From Ptychodera flava (Eukaryota; Hemichordata; Enteropneusta; Ptychoderidae): a DNA stretch of 64,000 nucleotides. Positions 23,169 through 49,536 of the stretch are shown one piece after another. The notes under the pieces are model-generated. The model was given only the letters and a program-made list of their open reading frames with translations. It made no database searches and was not told where the DNA came from. Position numbers and translations under genes: made by a program. Where the stretch lies: NCBI RefSeq assembly GCF_041260155.1, contig NC_091932.1, positions 45,043,629 through 45,107,628 of the forward strand. Reading direction: 5' to 3'. How positions within the stretch are numbered: position 1 is the stretch's first letter; each line of letters begins with the position of its first letter.

Positions 23169-25133
23169 GTTTTCCAGCTACTAATCGTAATGTTTATCGG
23201 TATGAGAGCAGAGAAGATGCAACTGATAGGGAACATATGACGTCATCGCTATCATCGACTTTACGTGTCAGCAATTATGCAAATGATGTTATGCTTACAA
23301 AGAGAACTCCTTCAGCCAATCACAACGAACTTCCGAAAACACCGCATGTTTTGCAAAGGCGATTTGCCAAATATGTAATGTAGGATTATAGAGTGACGTC
23401 ACACATTTAGGCAATACTACTGAAATGCTGCATAGCTATCTTGGATTCATCATGAAAATACTAGCCAGGTATTTTCTCACACAGAAGTGTCGGTTAGAAA
23501 AAAAGCATTTCCTTTGTTAACACGGCTAGTCACATCGAACTATCTTTTAATTTTTAAATGTCAAAACACTGTTGTGTAAGAGCAGAAATCTGAATGAAGC
23601 TCTCTCTGATTTTTCCCTGTAATGTAAACATTTACCAATAATCCTCAGCGCCCTCAGTGTCTGATATGTATTGACGACGAGAGTGTAATAATCTTGTAAT
23701 CTGAGCATGTCTCAGAAGTAGTATGTGACTTGAAACTGAAAGACTTGAAGTTTTGTTCAAACTTTCTTCACGTAAACATTCAACTATTCTCGTTCAAAAT
23801 CAAGAATAGAAATCGGGGGTCACCGTGCAAATTTTGCTTCCAGGGAAACAAACTACGTAAGGATTCAAGAGATTTGAAATTCAAAATCACCATCATCCCT
23901 GTGTTAACTCTAAAGGAAAAAACACATTTTTGATTTTCACAAAAGAAAGCCGGTGAAAACCTCAGTGACACCATGTGGTTTAAAATGAGTCCCTAAAAGT
24001 GATAGGTCAAAAGTGTATTGTAAAAATCTGTAGGCCCGATTATCTGTCCTGGAGTCGCATCGTACCGTAATGTAACTCTTATGTGACTCTTCTCGTTTAT
24101 TAACAAGTATATGCACTCACTCAGACTCACTTCACGACCTAGATTCACCTTGAATGTGTAATTTGCCTTATTAAATACAACGAATTTTAATAAAGTACAG
24201 CCAAGAGCTCTTTACTTGGCTATGAATCTATCAGAGAAGTACTCTTTAAAAGAACTTGAATTTCGCGTCACCGCCACTTTTCAGAGGACCAACTGTTGAC
24301 AGCTTTCTAATCTGCTCTGTACAATTTTGATTTATTTGAACTTGAAATTGTGATAAAATTTTGACTATTCATAAACTAGAAGGTGAGCTGCTTCTTAGCT
24401 AGAAGGAAGAACCTGTCCTACCAAATTAAGTGAAAATATACCAAGTGTATGGATGGGAGATTTTCCAATTTTGCTTTAAGAGTCGAATTCATCATGTGAT
24501 AGAGAACACCGATGGAATGGTACGATTTGCCAGTGTATTGATCAATGTCGACAAGACACACCGAAGCACGGCAGTCCAGCATAAAGATAATACGTGTATA
24601 TCCTTCTTTCCGTAGAAGGGACGGGTTCACATTTCCCATGAAAGCGGAAAACAACAACCAATATCTCGGAAAGGATTGGAGATGTTTTGGTGTTGTCAAC
24701 AATCTCACAAGGGTCAAGATGTCATCGACCTTAGCTGACCCGATCAAGATAAGACATTTTACTGTAATTCTTCATCGATTTACTGCTGTGTCACAGTCAC
24801 TTCATCTGCTACAAAGAAGTGATTGTATTTATCTTTTCTCTGAATGGGACCGGGGCTATAATCGAGCTGTTATTAAGGTTTATGCTGACAGGTGTTTTTC
24901 AACAATTTCGGCAATATTTATTGAATATTGGCAACCATCTTGGGCTTACGAGTTAATCATTGAAGGAAATAGATCATATCAGTTTTCAAGTGATAAACTC
25001 AGAAAATGCATCAGATTAATCCCAGGGAGCAAGTTCATTTACTGTGATTTGCTTGTCATCTACACAAATGGATCAAAGGTTACCACGAAAGTAAGGTTCT
25101 GACGCAGGGAAAAGCACAAAATCCTTCATAATT
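23169..25133. other. Spacer with a dispersed-repeat copy and an unsupported ORF
   Basis: Dispersed-repeat copy 5 lies at about 23730-24035 on the minus strand. A 185-codon ORF at 24545-25102 is long enough to notice, but it has a poor start context and no domain or compositional signature. It is left uncalled. Confidence 0.45.
23730..24035 (-). repeat. Dispersed repeat, copy 5
   Basis: Inverted orientation. Blocks 'ttcaaactttctt', 'tcaaaatcaagaata', 'ggggtcaccgtgcaaatttt', 'tttgaaattcaaaatca', 'gtgttaac' and 'ttgattttcacaaaa' appear in reverse family order. Confidence 0.6.
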
Positions 25134-25466
25134 TCATACTTGTGATGATATCTGTGCCATTTCCAATAAAGACATACATTTTCTACCACAGCCCCTCCGT
25201 GTGTTTCTTTCCAGTCTTTCAATGGTCTCCTCTCCCTCTACTTTCATCGACTGTTTTGACCTTTTGGGGATTAAACCAGGCTGGTCAATGGCATAGTAGC
25301 GAGATGCTGACCGACTGATAGGGTTATCACTGATAGGGTCAATACGGTTGGCGATTAGGCCACGCAGTTTGCGGTTAAATGATCGGAAAGGAGGCCGTTG
25401 ATAGAAACACGTGGAAGGTCCGTCGTAGAAAATCCATGTCTTCATTTGAAATGTCGCGGACAGCAT
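25134..25466 (-). CDS. Candidate small gene or exon, 110 aa, head-to-head with gene A
   Basis: A 110-codon minus-strand ORF with balanced, coding-like composition. It has an Arg/Lys-rich core (RSFNRKLRGLIANRID, then a Ser-rich turn) and a basic tail with two cysteines (RRGCGRKCM). There is no signal peptide or membrane segment. Its start lies 319 bp from the oppositely oriented start codon of gene A, so the two could share a divergent promoter. It is not recognised and could be chance. Confidence 0.3.
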   Translation of the reverse strand: MLSATFQMKTWIFYDGPSTCFYQRPPFRSFNRKLRGLIANRIDPISDNPISRSASRYYAIDQPGLIPKRSKQSMKVEGEETIERLERNTRRGCGRKCMSLLEMAQISSQV

Positions 25467-25643
25467 CTCTGACAGGATGTGCGAATTTCGTGCTTTTTAA
25501 TTCCTCGCTGTTATGGGGGTTTAATCGAATGACAGGAAAATACCGTACCTATTGTATGCAAATGAGATCTCAAGAAATGACGTACCATATTTGACATAAG
25601 TTCACAGTATCGAAGTAACAACAAATTGTTTGCCGTGTTTGAA

Positions 25644-25655
25644 GTCACGTGATTT
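25644..25655 (+). promoter_or_regulatory. E-box GTCACGTGATTT upstream of gene A
   Basis: A canonical CACGTG core in the extended GTCACGTGA context preferred by USF/MiT-TFE type bHLH-zip factors. It lies 130-141 bp upstream of the gene A start codon. The same 12-mer occurs at a similar distance upstream of gene B. TCACGTGA is over-represented in this window, so the match alone is weak. Confidence 0.35.
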
Positions 25656-25784
25656 GTGTAACTACAAAAACGCTCCCGAAAAACGCTCTCAATACATTTT
25701 AGACAAAGACGTAGCTCTATTCTTACAGAAAAGTGACTCGTCAAGAAATTTTGTAGCGCCAGCTTTGCAACCTACAGAGCCATC

Positions 25785-40308
<14,524 letters not shown>

Positions 40309-41076
40309 CGCCCTCATGACTGAGAGATGCCCTAACGCCGTTCATGGGAATGAACAACTGATTTTATCCACTGCAGAAAGGAGAGAACCACATTTTAATC
40401 TCATTTTGTTGAAATTCCATCCATTTACAAAATGGTAAACCAAGTGATTTACAGGTGCCATGATAATTGTACCACTTTCATGTTCAACAATACTGTGGAT
40501 TGGACCGACCGTATCACTTTAAGTGCAACTTGAGTATTTTACCGCCTTAGTTTGGATCTACTAACGCACGATTCATGTTAGTCTTTTGTACATTGGTAAG
40601 CCCAAAGTAACTTTTTCGACGAAAGGCAATGTCCAGAATGAATTTTTCATATCTAGATTTCGTTTAATAAAGTTTTCTACACTGAGATTGTTTTTTTCTC
40701 AAGAACTACTTCCTTTTAGAAAATGTTACAGCAATAAACAGAATTATCACCATCAACAACTTCCAGTGATCTATTTGGTGATGATTTCTGTTACATAGAG
40801 GTGCATACGTGCATGGCGACATGGATGGGTTTAACATACTATCCCTGTCATGAAGCAGAATTAAGTTATCAATACTGAACAGCTATGAATGTGTTGGCAC
40901 GTGTGGTAAGTTTGACAACACTGTACCACATCCTGGTGTAACTTAGGCCATAGACCCTCGTTTTTCTCGAGAGTCTATGCTTAGGCCAATAGAAGTGAGC
41001 CATAATCCAAGACCGAGTCTTTGTGACTTCTAAGTGACCCATTATGGGTATTTCACGAAATAGTCGTAGAATAGTC

Positions 41077-41250
41077 TCAGAGGCAGTGGTTAGGATACTG
41101 GTCTTACTATCAGTGGATTGAGAGTTCGAGACCCGGTAAATCTAGAGTATCGGACTCACTATCAGAGGATGGTTGGTTCGAGACCCGGTAAGTCTAGAGT
41201 AACGGACTCACTGTCGGAGGATGGTGAGTTCGACACTCAAGCACGGTGCA
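41077..41250 (+). mobile_element. tRNA-derived SINE-like 5' part
   Basis: It has an A-box-like 'agtggttagg', a perfect B box GGTTCGAGACC at 41175-41185, and a repeated 'actcact..cggaggatggtgagttcga' block also present in the element at 45577. The B box is duplicated with variation, suggesting a dimeric or internally repeated SINE. Confidence 0.6.
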
Positions 41251-41814
41251 CAGTACAATAAATTACCCACAATTCTGTTTGATTTGTACCAACGACGTTT
41301 GTTTTTTATAACTTTTCAGTTCTGCATAAAAGCAATTATGTGAAGTCCCAAGATGATTGATTAATTATGTTCATTAAAAGTACGTTGAGGTATTTCAGTA
41401 TAACCATAAAAGTTAAATTCTGCAGGTACTACAAATGCCATACTTTTGGGAAGTAAGTTATGGCAAACTGAAGGAGTCATTCTCTTAGAAAAGTCAACAT
41501 GTAAATTTCATTTGTCTTTTCTATTTGGAAACAATCAATATCCCTTTGTTCCATAAAACAGGTGCAACTAGTCTCCCTACTTTCCATCACATTATTCTGT
41601 GTAGCTAAGGACACAATCAGTGGAAAACTTTAAAAAAATGCTATCTCCTTTCTTAATGAAGCATACTTTTCTAAATAATTTAAAATGGGAATTGAGAAGA
41701 TGGTGTCTTTAAAAAGTACGCTTTCAGAACTTTTACAACTAGTCAAGGAATTTGTGTAACACATGGGAGACATGATCGACGATGGTACAAATCATGATTG
41801 ATTATGGGAAATAT

Positions 41815-41945
41815 CTAGTACTGCGCGGTGCTGTTCCCTTGAGCAAGGTACTTTACTCCTCATTGCTCCATTGGGTAGTGGGTTATGCGTATGTCATCCT
41901 GTAATTGTGCAGTGCCTGTTGGATGATGGATTGAATAAAAAAAAA
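41815..41945 (+). mobile_element. SINE-like 3' part
   Basis: 'cccttgagcaaggtacttta', 'ctccattgggtagtgggtta', 'atgatggattga' and an A-run match the 3' half of the element at 45577-45835. Either a second truncated copy, or the 3' half of the 41077 copy separated by an insertion of about 560 bp. Confidence 0.6.
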
Positions 41946-43486
41946 ATCAAGACAGTAGCGTTGAGGAACAACTAGTTGATATTTTACTGACCAAAATTCG
42001 TCAGCGGGAACAGACCGGGAGGGGGGGGGGGTCTGCCCTTTGTCACGAGGATCCCTGATTTGCTGAAGAAGCATTCTAGGGCTACAGAAACTTTGAATTC
42101 TGATTATGCATTAGAAAACAAATCATTAAGAACTGGATCAACCTTTGTTTCCTTACAAGAGCGGACAGGGTAAATGTACTCTGTGAGGTACGTGTCACTT
42201 TTGGATGTACAATCATCGCAGTCCAAATCTTTGAAGGTTGTTTCAGCGAACCAAACACAAGAATTGGAACGCATCTTTCTGTGCTTCCTGTGGCTGTAGT
42301 GAGGGCGTCACTTAATAGTGTCTGAATAAAGAACGCGAGTTTTGAAAGGTATGGGCACAGCCCCTACACAAACGTGTGTGGAGAGACTGTGGTGTAGGAG
42401 ATATGGCGACTTTGCCCCGGCCAAATAATGCCCAAATAGGAATTTATCACAATTTGAACAAACCTGACTGATCTAAATAAGCAGAGTGCTGACAATAACT
42501 ACTGTAATGATACCTGTGAATTGTTCATGTTTTAAGTTTACATCTCAAAGAAGAACGGACGAAAATGTACCATCAATATCTTATCAGACTGGTCAGTGAA
42601 AAGTGAAGAAAACACTTCTCACGCTTTCCCAATCGACACACTTTATAGAAATATGGTTCAGGATTAATGGGGCCAATCAACCAATGACGTCAAACAGTCT
42701 TCGACAATGTAGCCATCAAAAGACCGTATAATTGACCGTAGCATTTGAAGTCTTTGCAGGGCCATGTAACTTTTTGTCATGTTAAAGCATAGCCATGAAC
42801 GGAAGGCTATACCGTCTATGGTTTAAGCAGCTATGCAAACAAGCAACCACGATAAGTGAGTTTGACTTAACGCATCTGCAAAATTATCACGTCGAAAAAT
42901 TAAAGTGAAATTCAAAATAAATGAGATAACATGGTGTGGGAGATAATACTATTCCATGTTCACCGAAAATTGTAACTTAGGCCAAGAAAAATAAAAAGTT
43001 TGTTTTTCACCCTAGACATATTGCAAAAATGATGCTGTGACGCGAGGTTTTTTCTTCTCATCTTTTATTCTTCATCCAACAAGAACGTGCAAAAACATGA
43101 AAACAACAAAGGAATACACGCAGAGATAAATGACAGCAGTGTTGCTTTAGTATTTTTGTATAGCAACAGTTCTGTCGTTGGACATTTAGTGCAGCAATGC
43201 ACAGTTTTGACAGCGTAATACAACAGTGCCATATGCATGATATGTGTACAGTTCTGAATGGAATGTACAGTGTCAGTTATTTTGTTTACAGTTCTGTTTT
43301 ATACAGCACTGTGTTATGCACTATCGTCGCGTATTTTTGTGGGTTTTTTTTCATTTTATTTCCTCATGAGCAGAAAAAGGTTGACGGGGCGGGTCTTAAT
43401 TGACGCGCACGAGGATGAGAAACAAACTTCTTATTTTTCTGGGCCTTATTCTCAGTCATTGGACTCTGATATTTTCGGTTCCATTG

Positions 43487-43780
43487 CCCGGTCAATGATT
43501 CATCAGAGAGGTTTAGATTCACGTAACCTCTTCTGTCTAGGACAGTTCATCGTTGATGAGAAAAACTCACAGAGTCAAAAGGACGTTTGGCAAACGGAGG
43601 TGTTATGTTCCTCGTCTGGTCACTAATACCCATTTTCCTGTGTATCTTGGATCTCTGATTGGTGATTTCATTAGAGCGGCTAGGATTCACGCAACATCTT
43701 CAGTCTAGGATAATTCATCATCCATGGAAAACACTCAAAAGGGACAAGGATGTTTGGCAGACGCTGTGAACTGGAAGGCA
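43487..43780 (+). repeat. Imperfect tandem duplication, ~175-bp spacing
   Basis: Blocks near 43487-43600 and 43660-43775 share 'ttagattcacg..acctcttc..gtctagga..gttcatc' and 'aaaggac..tgtttggca'. Diverged. Confidence 0.5.
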
Positions 43781-45124
43781 CTTTCGGAACGTTAAAGATT
43801 TTGTGGACCATAAAAATCACTTTCCAGTCTTCATATGACTGTTGTCATGGATACAATGCCACGGATCTCGAATTGTCGGTGCAGTGATGTAGAAGTTGTT
43901 TTCAATAGACTGCAGTGTGTTGCGCCTTTTGGCACTTTTGACTTCGACCTCATTGTAAGATGATTAAATAGGTAGTGGATTCGACACATTTCCACACAAG
44001 TACAATCGAAACAAGCGTTCTTAACTCGATTTCTGGTACGTAGAAAGATTTTTAATATTGTAGAACTCGTTCTCAGTAAACCAACCGAACGCCAACGTTC
44101 ATAAACCAATACAAAAAATAAACAAATAAATAAATAAATAACCAACAACGATATAGAAATCAGATTTGTCAAACGAAATTTCCAAAATCACCAAAAGTTT
44201 AAGATAATGAATCTGTTTAACATGGTAAAGTGTCCACTTCTCAGAAATACATCATAAAGTACCTATACTTTTTTGATTAAGACTTCCAAATAATCCCCTA
44301 AAAGTTGATCAGTAATTTTGATTGGCTCTGTGTCAATGGGAGGCGAATTACATTATGGGTCCATGAACCAGGAAGATAAGGACAAAATATTATTATTTTA
44401 TAGTGTCACTGTAGTATTTCATCCACCAGACATGTCAAAGAAAGTCTCGACTGCCACGGTGTCACGTGACGAACATTCTAACGATTATCGCTGACCAGTC
44501 TGACGATCATTCCACAACACCGGATATCGCGCGCAGAAATTGTATTTTTCTTGTTCCTCACCTACTACATTGTTCCGTACTCCTCTTATACTACATTTTG
44601 CCCAGATAGATATTTTTAAGAGCATATTTACCTTGTACACGCTTGGTGGCCATTATTTGTATTGTGCGCACGACAACGGAAACCTTACATCGTTAAATTT
44701 GAAAATATAAGTCTCTAGCCATCAGCAGGTATAACCAATTAATGTTGAATCTGTGACATAAATATTTGGGATAGGTCAGATGAGGTCAAACCTTTTACTT
44801 GAAGAGTAAACATACAATGAACATACACTAGCAGTTTTGCAGAATTATAACTGATCGTGTAAACACTGAAATCGGGCCAGAACTCGAGAATTTAAACGGA
44901 CAATATCAAATTCACTGGAGTCAACTTCAGAATATTCTTCAAACTATGAATGATTGATGAATTACTCACGTATTGACTGTCTCTGGACAAAGACATAATG
45001 TGGGAGCGAGGAAAGATAAACAAAGTTATAAACAATGTCATGCTCTAAATAAGGGGAAAAAGCGAACATATGATCGCGAGATCCTGTTATATCAAGGATG
45101 TGAATTTGTTTCAGATGTTTGTAT

Positions 45125-45136
45125 GTCACGTGATTT
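45125..45136 (+). promoter_or_regulatory. E-box GTCACGTGATTT upstream of gene B
   Basis: The same 12-mer as upstream of gene A, here 151-162 bp before the start codon. Little else aligns between the two upstream regions. Confidence 0.35.
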
Positions 45137-45286
45137 ACTCACTTATTAGCACCTCGCACGATGGTCAGCTCGACAGAGTGCTGCAGACGTTGATTTCGAA
45201 GGCGATACAGATCAGCCTCCGACTGTTCCGACATTTGATTCTGTTGCAATCCACGGTACCTCTACCAGACTGGACAAGCCAAAATC

Positions 45287-45370
45287 ATGGAGGTTTTCGT
45301 GCTTATTGTGATTTTGGCATCTGTAGGCTGTTCAGTTGATTCTGTCGCTATAACAGAGGAACTGATCATC
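45287..45370 (+). CDS. Gene B exon 1: signal peptide
   Basis: 28 codons, donor GTAAGT, phase 0. Strongly hydrophobic N-terminus followed by an acidic stretch (TEEL). Confidence 0.85.
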
Positions 45371-48300
45371 GTAAGTCAATCATCTTGACAGCCATCGGGA
45401 GATTATCTGAAGTTTTAGGCCTCTATATGTCGATAACAAACGTTCTAGCTACCATTTAGTGTTGATTACTTGACCGATGGAATATCTTTGATACTTGGTG
45501 CAAACTTGTAGCAACGATACATCAGTTAATCGTCGGGTCTGAAAAGAATTTTGTTGATGTACTCATGTGTTGGAAGGAGGCATCGTGGTCCAGTGGTTAG
45601 GGCAATGAACTACCTATCAAAGGATGGTGAGTTCGGAACCCGGTGCAAGACCCAGTAGGTCCAGAGTAATTGACTCACTATCGGAGGATGGTGAGTTCGA
45701 GACTCTAGCACGGTGTTGTGCCCCTGAGCAAGGCACTTTACTCCTCAGTGCTCCATGGGGGTTAGTGGGTTATGTGTACCTCATCCTGTAATTAGGCTAA
45801 CGCCCGTTGGATGATGGACTGATACAAAAAATGATGACATGGGTATACAACGCGTATAATTTTTGCAAGGTTCTTATATTAACTTATGCGAAACCCATCC
45901 AAACCAAACGAAATTCTACAATCATCTGCCAGTATTTTCAACAGCGAATTGACGACTAACTATTTTACTTGCAGGACGTCAGTCTGGGCACCGTGTACGA
46001 GGCTGTGCAAGATCTAACCAACAAAATTGTACAAGTCCGGGAAGAGATTTCCAGTTCTAAATCAGGTGAGAATAAAACCAATCTTCATAAACATTTTTTC
46101 GTTTCCTTTTGAATATTGAACGTCAATTACCGAATCATCGTCTTAAGATCACTCTAGTGCGTCAAACTTGATAAACAGCCACTTCCAATTTATACTTAAA
46201 GATATTATACATAGACACACATACATGTATACACGTGCATGCACATGCATTCATACTATGCATCTTTACGAAAATTCATAAAATTACGCGCCGTATTTTA
46301 ACTGAAGAAATCAAGTTTAAGTGTGTAGACAGTTTTGCAAAATGGAATGACTTGCAAAACTGCATTTGAAAGAAGATTGTCATCAATTGTTGTATAAAAC
46401 AAACAAAATAAAAATAATTGTGTTCTGGCTGTTTCTTCAATACGTATAATTTATTTCATAAATGTTTTAGTTGAAGTTTTAAAATTCCAAGACTGAGCTA
46501 CATCGAAGACTTTCCAACAGTGAATTTCAAACCATTGAACTACGCACAGCAGGGTTCTCTCATCAGATGCAACTGTATGTATACAAGTTGGAGTTTACGA
46601 ATGGAAGCGGCAAGTGTAGGATATTCGTGGACAACTTATCATTTGAGGCATATTTTTATTTTTTTAACGTAACCAGAAATATTGGATGAGCTGTCGTCTG
46701 AATGTGAATCAACCGATGACGAACCAGTCTGCACCACTCGTGTGGGTCATCTTTCGAACGTCGGCGACGATAACTTTTCGGAGGTTTCGTGCCTGGCGGA
46801 CGAAGTCATGACGGGATGTAGTTCGTACTTGCCGGGGACAGCGCACGGTACCAGGGACGGAGAGTTGGTGCGGTACTCTAGTGATGGACGACCAACATGT
46901 GTTGCATATAATGGCCATGAGGGAACAGGTATGAATTGTCACTAAGCGTCCTAATAAATAATGATCTTTCAAGTCTTCAGAGACGACAAGCAACACCAAG
47001 AAAGTGGTTCACAATGAACGACGCTTATATTTCCACGCAAAAATGATGAAAATATTTTGCAAAGTTGTAAATACAGCCCTTTCAAACTTTCAGAACACAA
47101 ATCTCCGTCGACTGTTCAATCTTCTCTTGCCATAATGAAAGGTAGATGTGCCTCAGGAATAGATATTCAGAATTTCATTGGTTTTTTTTCAGTACTTTAC
47201 TGGTCTACTGCTCATCGGGATCCGTTTTAAAGCTCTTGGAGAACTAAACACTTTCACAGTCTTAGTTTTCCGAAATCGAACATTTTACTTTTTCCCATAG
47301 ACTTAACACAGGGATGGCGGCCATTTTGAATTCCAAATACTATAATCGGCAAATGTTAGGCAGTTTGCTTCTCTATTCTTATTCTTGACTTGGTAAGATA
47401 ATGGTCGCAAGATTCATTTAGGAAAGTTTTAGCAAAAATGTAAGTCTTTCGCCATTGAAGCACGTGCTACCTTAATATGTTTTCAGGTGTTCGACCATAC
47501 GCTCGTTGCTGCAAATGGAAAGGCATGGTGTGTTACTATCCAAAGTCACAGTTGTCTGGTTCAGGCGATGATGACATCGCGAAAAGTGTATGCGACGCCT
47601 GGTTTAACGGGAACCCAACCACACCCACCGGTGAGTTTTAAAAGTAACAATGTTACGGGTAGTACAAGCAATCATAGGGACGACTACTTTGACGTCACAA
47701 TTCCATCATTAATAGACAAATAAATATCTGTCCGAATATTTCGAAGACATTTCAAATTCGGAATTAAACTCGCAGGGAGGGTTATATTTGCACCCAATTT
47801 GACCTTAAGCGATTCTTTCGTTTTTATGGCAATCACACCTGGTATGTCGTGATGAACGGTCATAATGTAAGCGACCTGAAAGTTGTTGAACGTCGTGTAG
47901 AGACTTCATTAGAAACCACGATACGCCAGGCCTATCGTTCCTGGTCGTTAAATCGACACGTTGGTCGAACAAAGAACTTTCGTTTCCTGTCAAGAAATCT
48001 GATACATTCCGAGGTCCCTACGACCTTTTAAGATGTATTGCTTTTCTCTACTGATGATGGTAGGATGTATGGTACACACGTATTATCAGTGCATGGACGG
48101 AAGTCGCCCATCATCTTTATTCTCGCAAGACATGACGTCCGAACAACGACCACTGACTGAGAGGGCGTGCTTGGCTCAGAATGGTTACAACTGCCCTGGT
48201 ACGTGCCAATCATGACTTCAGAGATGTCGACAATGTGTTTACATAGCATACGTCGAATGACTTGATAAAATGTTGTATATATTCTCGAATCGCTTCGCAT

Positions 48301-49536
48301 ATAAATGACACTTATGATTTCATTCACACTGTAAACATTTTATCCGCGATGAAATATGTATAGGTATTATGTCGGGTCATGTAATATTTACTCCTGTTGA
48401 TCAGAAACCATTAGTTACACTGAGTCCAATAATAAAATTATTCACTCGCTCTGAAATTCGCACAGTTGTTGTGTTAATGGTAATTTTATGATGTATTTCT
48501 CGGAGGTAGCGGCATCGGGCATCTACGATGGTTATGAAATGGTGCAGTCACTTATAAGGGTCGCTTGAATGAAATTTGAAAAAAAAATTACATCGACTAA
48601 AGACAGGTAGTAAAGTAAAGGAGTTGCATTGTATACGTCAAATGATTTACAACAAATAAGAAAGGAAGACGTTCATCTTGGAGTCAATTCGTTGTTTTGA
48701 ATTTCTAACAGGTGTGACGTCCTATGCTGCCTGCTGCAGCGCCCCCAACCTACAGTGTCAAGTGAAATACTCTGCGCGAAGTGGCGTTGAAGCCAACGAT
48801 AAGGCAAATGTTCGCTGTGACAGTGGGTGGATCTTGACGGGATGTAACGTGTTCACCTATTGGTTGAATACGGATGGAGCATACATCGAAGGTAAAGATA
48901 ACTGATTTTTATTGGGCGGCATTGGACACCTCATTTCACGTACACTTTGATTTATTGTACAACCGTCAGTGTCACCTGAGACATGCACCCGTTGCTTCAT
49001 ATACGAGTATTTGCGTATTACTGGAAAAAAGAAACTGGCGTTATTAACTTTCAGGTAGAATTTAGTTCGGGAACAATTTTTCTGATGCTAAAACAATAAA
49101 ATTTTTAAATACGCATCCGGTTTGCTTATTGAAGAGACCCATTTTACAACATTACTGACCGCGGTCATATTGAATTTGAAATATCGGTATATTTTAAGTC
49201 GCGCGGTGTTATTTGATTCTCTCACCCAAAATACACGCTAACCACCGACTTTTATTCTTGATTGTACAAGAGAACCCTTCAAGGTTTCATTGAGGAAAGT
49301 TTGATCAGACTTTAAAACTTTGGAGCATGCAACCTTAAGCCTTCATTGTTGTGTTTGCTTTTCATTTCCGTAAAACTAAGTGAAATCAGCTACACAGTTT
49401 TATGTGATTGCTCGTTTCTTTGTTTGTTTTAGTTCAGAGCTATTTTCTTCTCGTTCTAGATAACGTCTGTATTGCTGTTACTGGTGGTGGAGGTGTATCC
49501 GTTTGGGCAGTTGCGACTTGTTGCCGTGGCAACTAG
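45287..49536 (+). CDS. Gene B: secreted PCSK9-type Cys-rich-domain protein without protease, 320 aa, 7 exons
   Basis: Exons: 45287-45370, 45975-46065, 46677-46928, 47487-47630, 48064-48198, 48712-48891, 49460-49536; phases 0,1,1,1,1,1 as in gene A. Residues 1-21 are a signal peptide (MEVFVLIVILASVGC, with a Cys in its core). Residues 32-60 form a heptad helix (L32, V35, V39, L42, I46, V49, I53, I60) ending near Cys68. The remainder is the three-module PCSK9-type domain: SEVSCLADEVMTGCSSY and GVRPYARCC in module 1, AACCSAPNLQCQV closing module 2, GWILTGCNVF, DNVCIAV and VATCCRGN in module 3. It has the same 21 cysteines outside the signal peptide as gene A: the 18 of the family plus three. DNVC keeps the DN of human PCSK9 DNTC better than gene A does. 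It is clearly a tandem duplicate, with shorter introns and no large insertions. Confidence 0.9.
45577..45835 (+). mobile_element. tRNA-derived SINE in gene B intron 1
   Basis: The head 'gtggtccagtggttaggg' is A-box-like, with B-box-like 'gttcggaaccc' and a second 'gagttcgagact'. The body contains 'cccctgagcaaggcacttta', a block seen in widespread vertebrate and invertebrate deuterostome SINEs. The tail has 'atgatgga' and an A-rich end. Confidence 0.7.
45975..46065 (+). CDS. Gene B exon 2: heptad helix
   Basis: 30 codons plus one base; acceptor 'cttgcag', donor 'gtgaga'. It encodes VYEAVQDLTNKIVQVREEIS, a regular amphipathic helix. Confidence 0.88.
46677..46928 (+). CDS. Gene B exon 3: most of module 1
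   Basis: Acceptor 'aaccag', donor 'gtatga', phase 1 at both ends. It carries Cys68 and five module-1 cysteines. A stretch of about 35 bases around SCLADEVMTG is identical to gene A. Confidence 0.92.
47200..47450 (+). repeat. Dispersed repeat, copy 7 (gene B intron 3)
   Basis: Blocks 'ttactggtctactgctc', 'ttcacagtcttagttttc', 'cgaaatcgaacatttta', 'ttaacacagggatggcggcc' and 'ttcttattcttgac' are in family order. Confidence 0.6.
47487..47630 (+). CDS. Gene B exon 4: end of module 1, start of module 2
   Basis: Acceptor 'tttcag', donor 'gtgagt', 144 bp. It encodes VRPYARCCKWKGMVCYY and KSVCDAWF. Confidence 0.92.
48064..48198 (+). CDS. Gene B exon 5: middle of module 2
   Basis: Acceptor 'gatggtag', donor 'gtacgt', phase 1. 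It has four cysteines as in gene A exon 5, and shares the TSEQRPLTERAC block with an identical stretch of about 33 bases. Confidence 0.9.
48712..48891 (+). CDS. Gene B exon 6: end of module 2 and most of module 3
   Basis: Acceptor 'ctaacag', donor 'gtaaag', 180 bp. It encodes AACCSAPNLQCQVKY and CDSGWILTGCNVF. Confidence 0.94.
49050..49330 (+). repeat. Dispersed repeat, copy 8 (gene B intron 6)
   Basis: Diverged; blocks 'tgaatttgaaatatcgg', 'cttttattcttgattgt' and 'cattgaggaaagtttgatc' are recognisable in order. Confidence 0.5.
49460..49536 (+). CDS. Gene B exon 7: end of module 3 and stop
   Basis: Acceptor 'cgttctag'. It encodes DNVCIAVTGGGG and WAVATCCRGN, then TAG. The Gly run between the last cysteines is longer than in gene A. 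Confidence 0.92.

Larger units (their letters stand above)
40309..45286. other. 5-kb spacer between the two PCSK9-type genes
   Basis: No exon was found. It contains the 3' UTR of gene A, a small hairpin near 40945-40985 (TTAGGCCATAGAC and inverse), SINE-like sequences at about 41077-41250 and 41815-41945, a poly-G run near 42020, an imperfect duplication at about 43487-43780, and the promoter of gene B. Confidence 0.6.

Noticed and set aside
24545-25102. 185-codon plus-strand ORF
   Set aside because: Long enough to notice, but the start context is poor and no domain, signal or compositional pattern supports coding; chance is likely.
43831-44172. 113-codon minus-strand ORF starting with a hydrophobic segment
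   Set aside because: The hydrophobic start comes from an AT-rich run with (AAATA)-type repeats; no supporting domain or splice signal was seen.
46709-46999. 96-codon minus-strand ORF
   Set aside because: It is the shadow of gene B exon 3, which has splice sites, paralog identity and PCSK9-domain matches on the plus strand.
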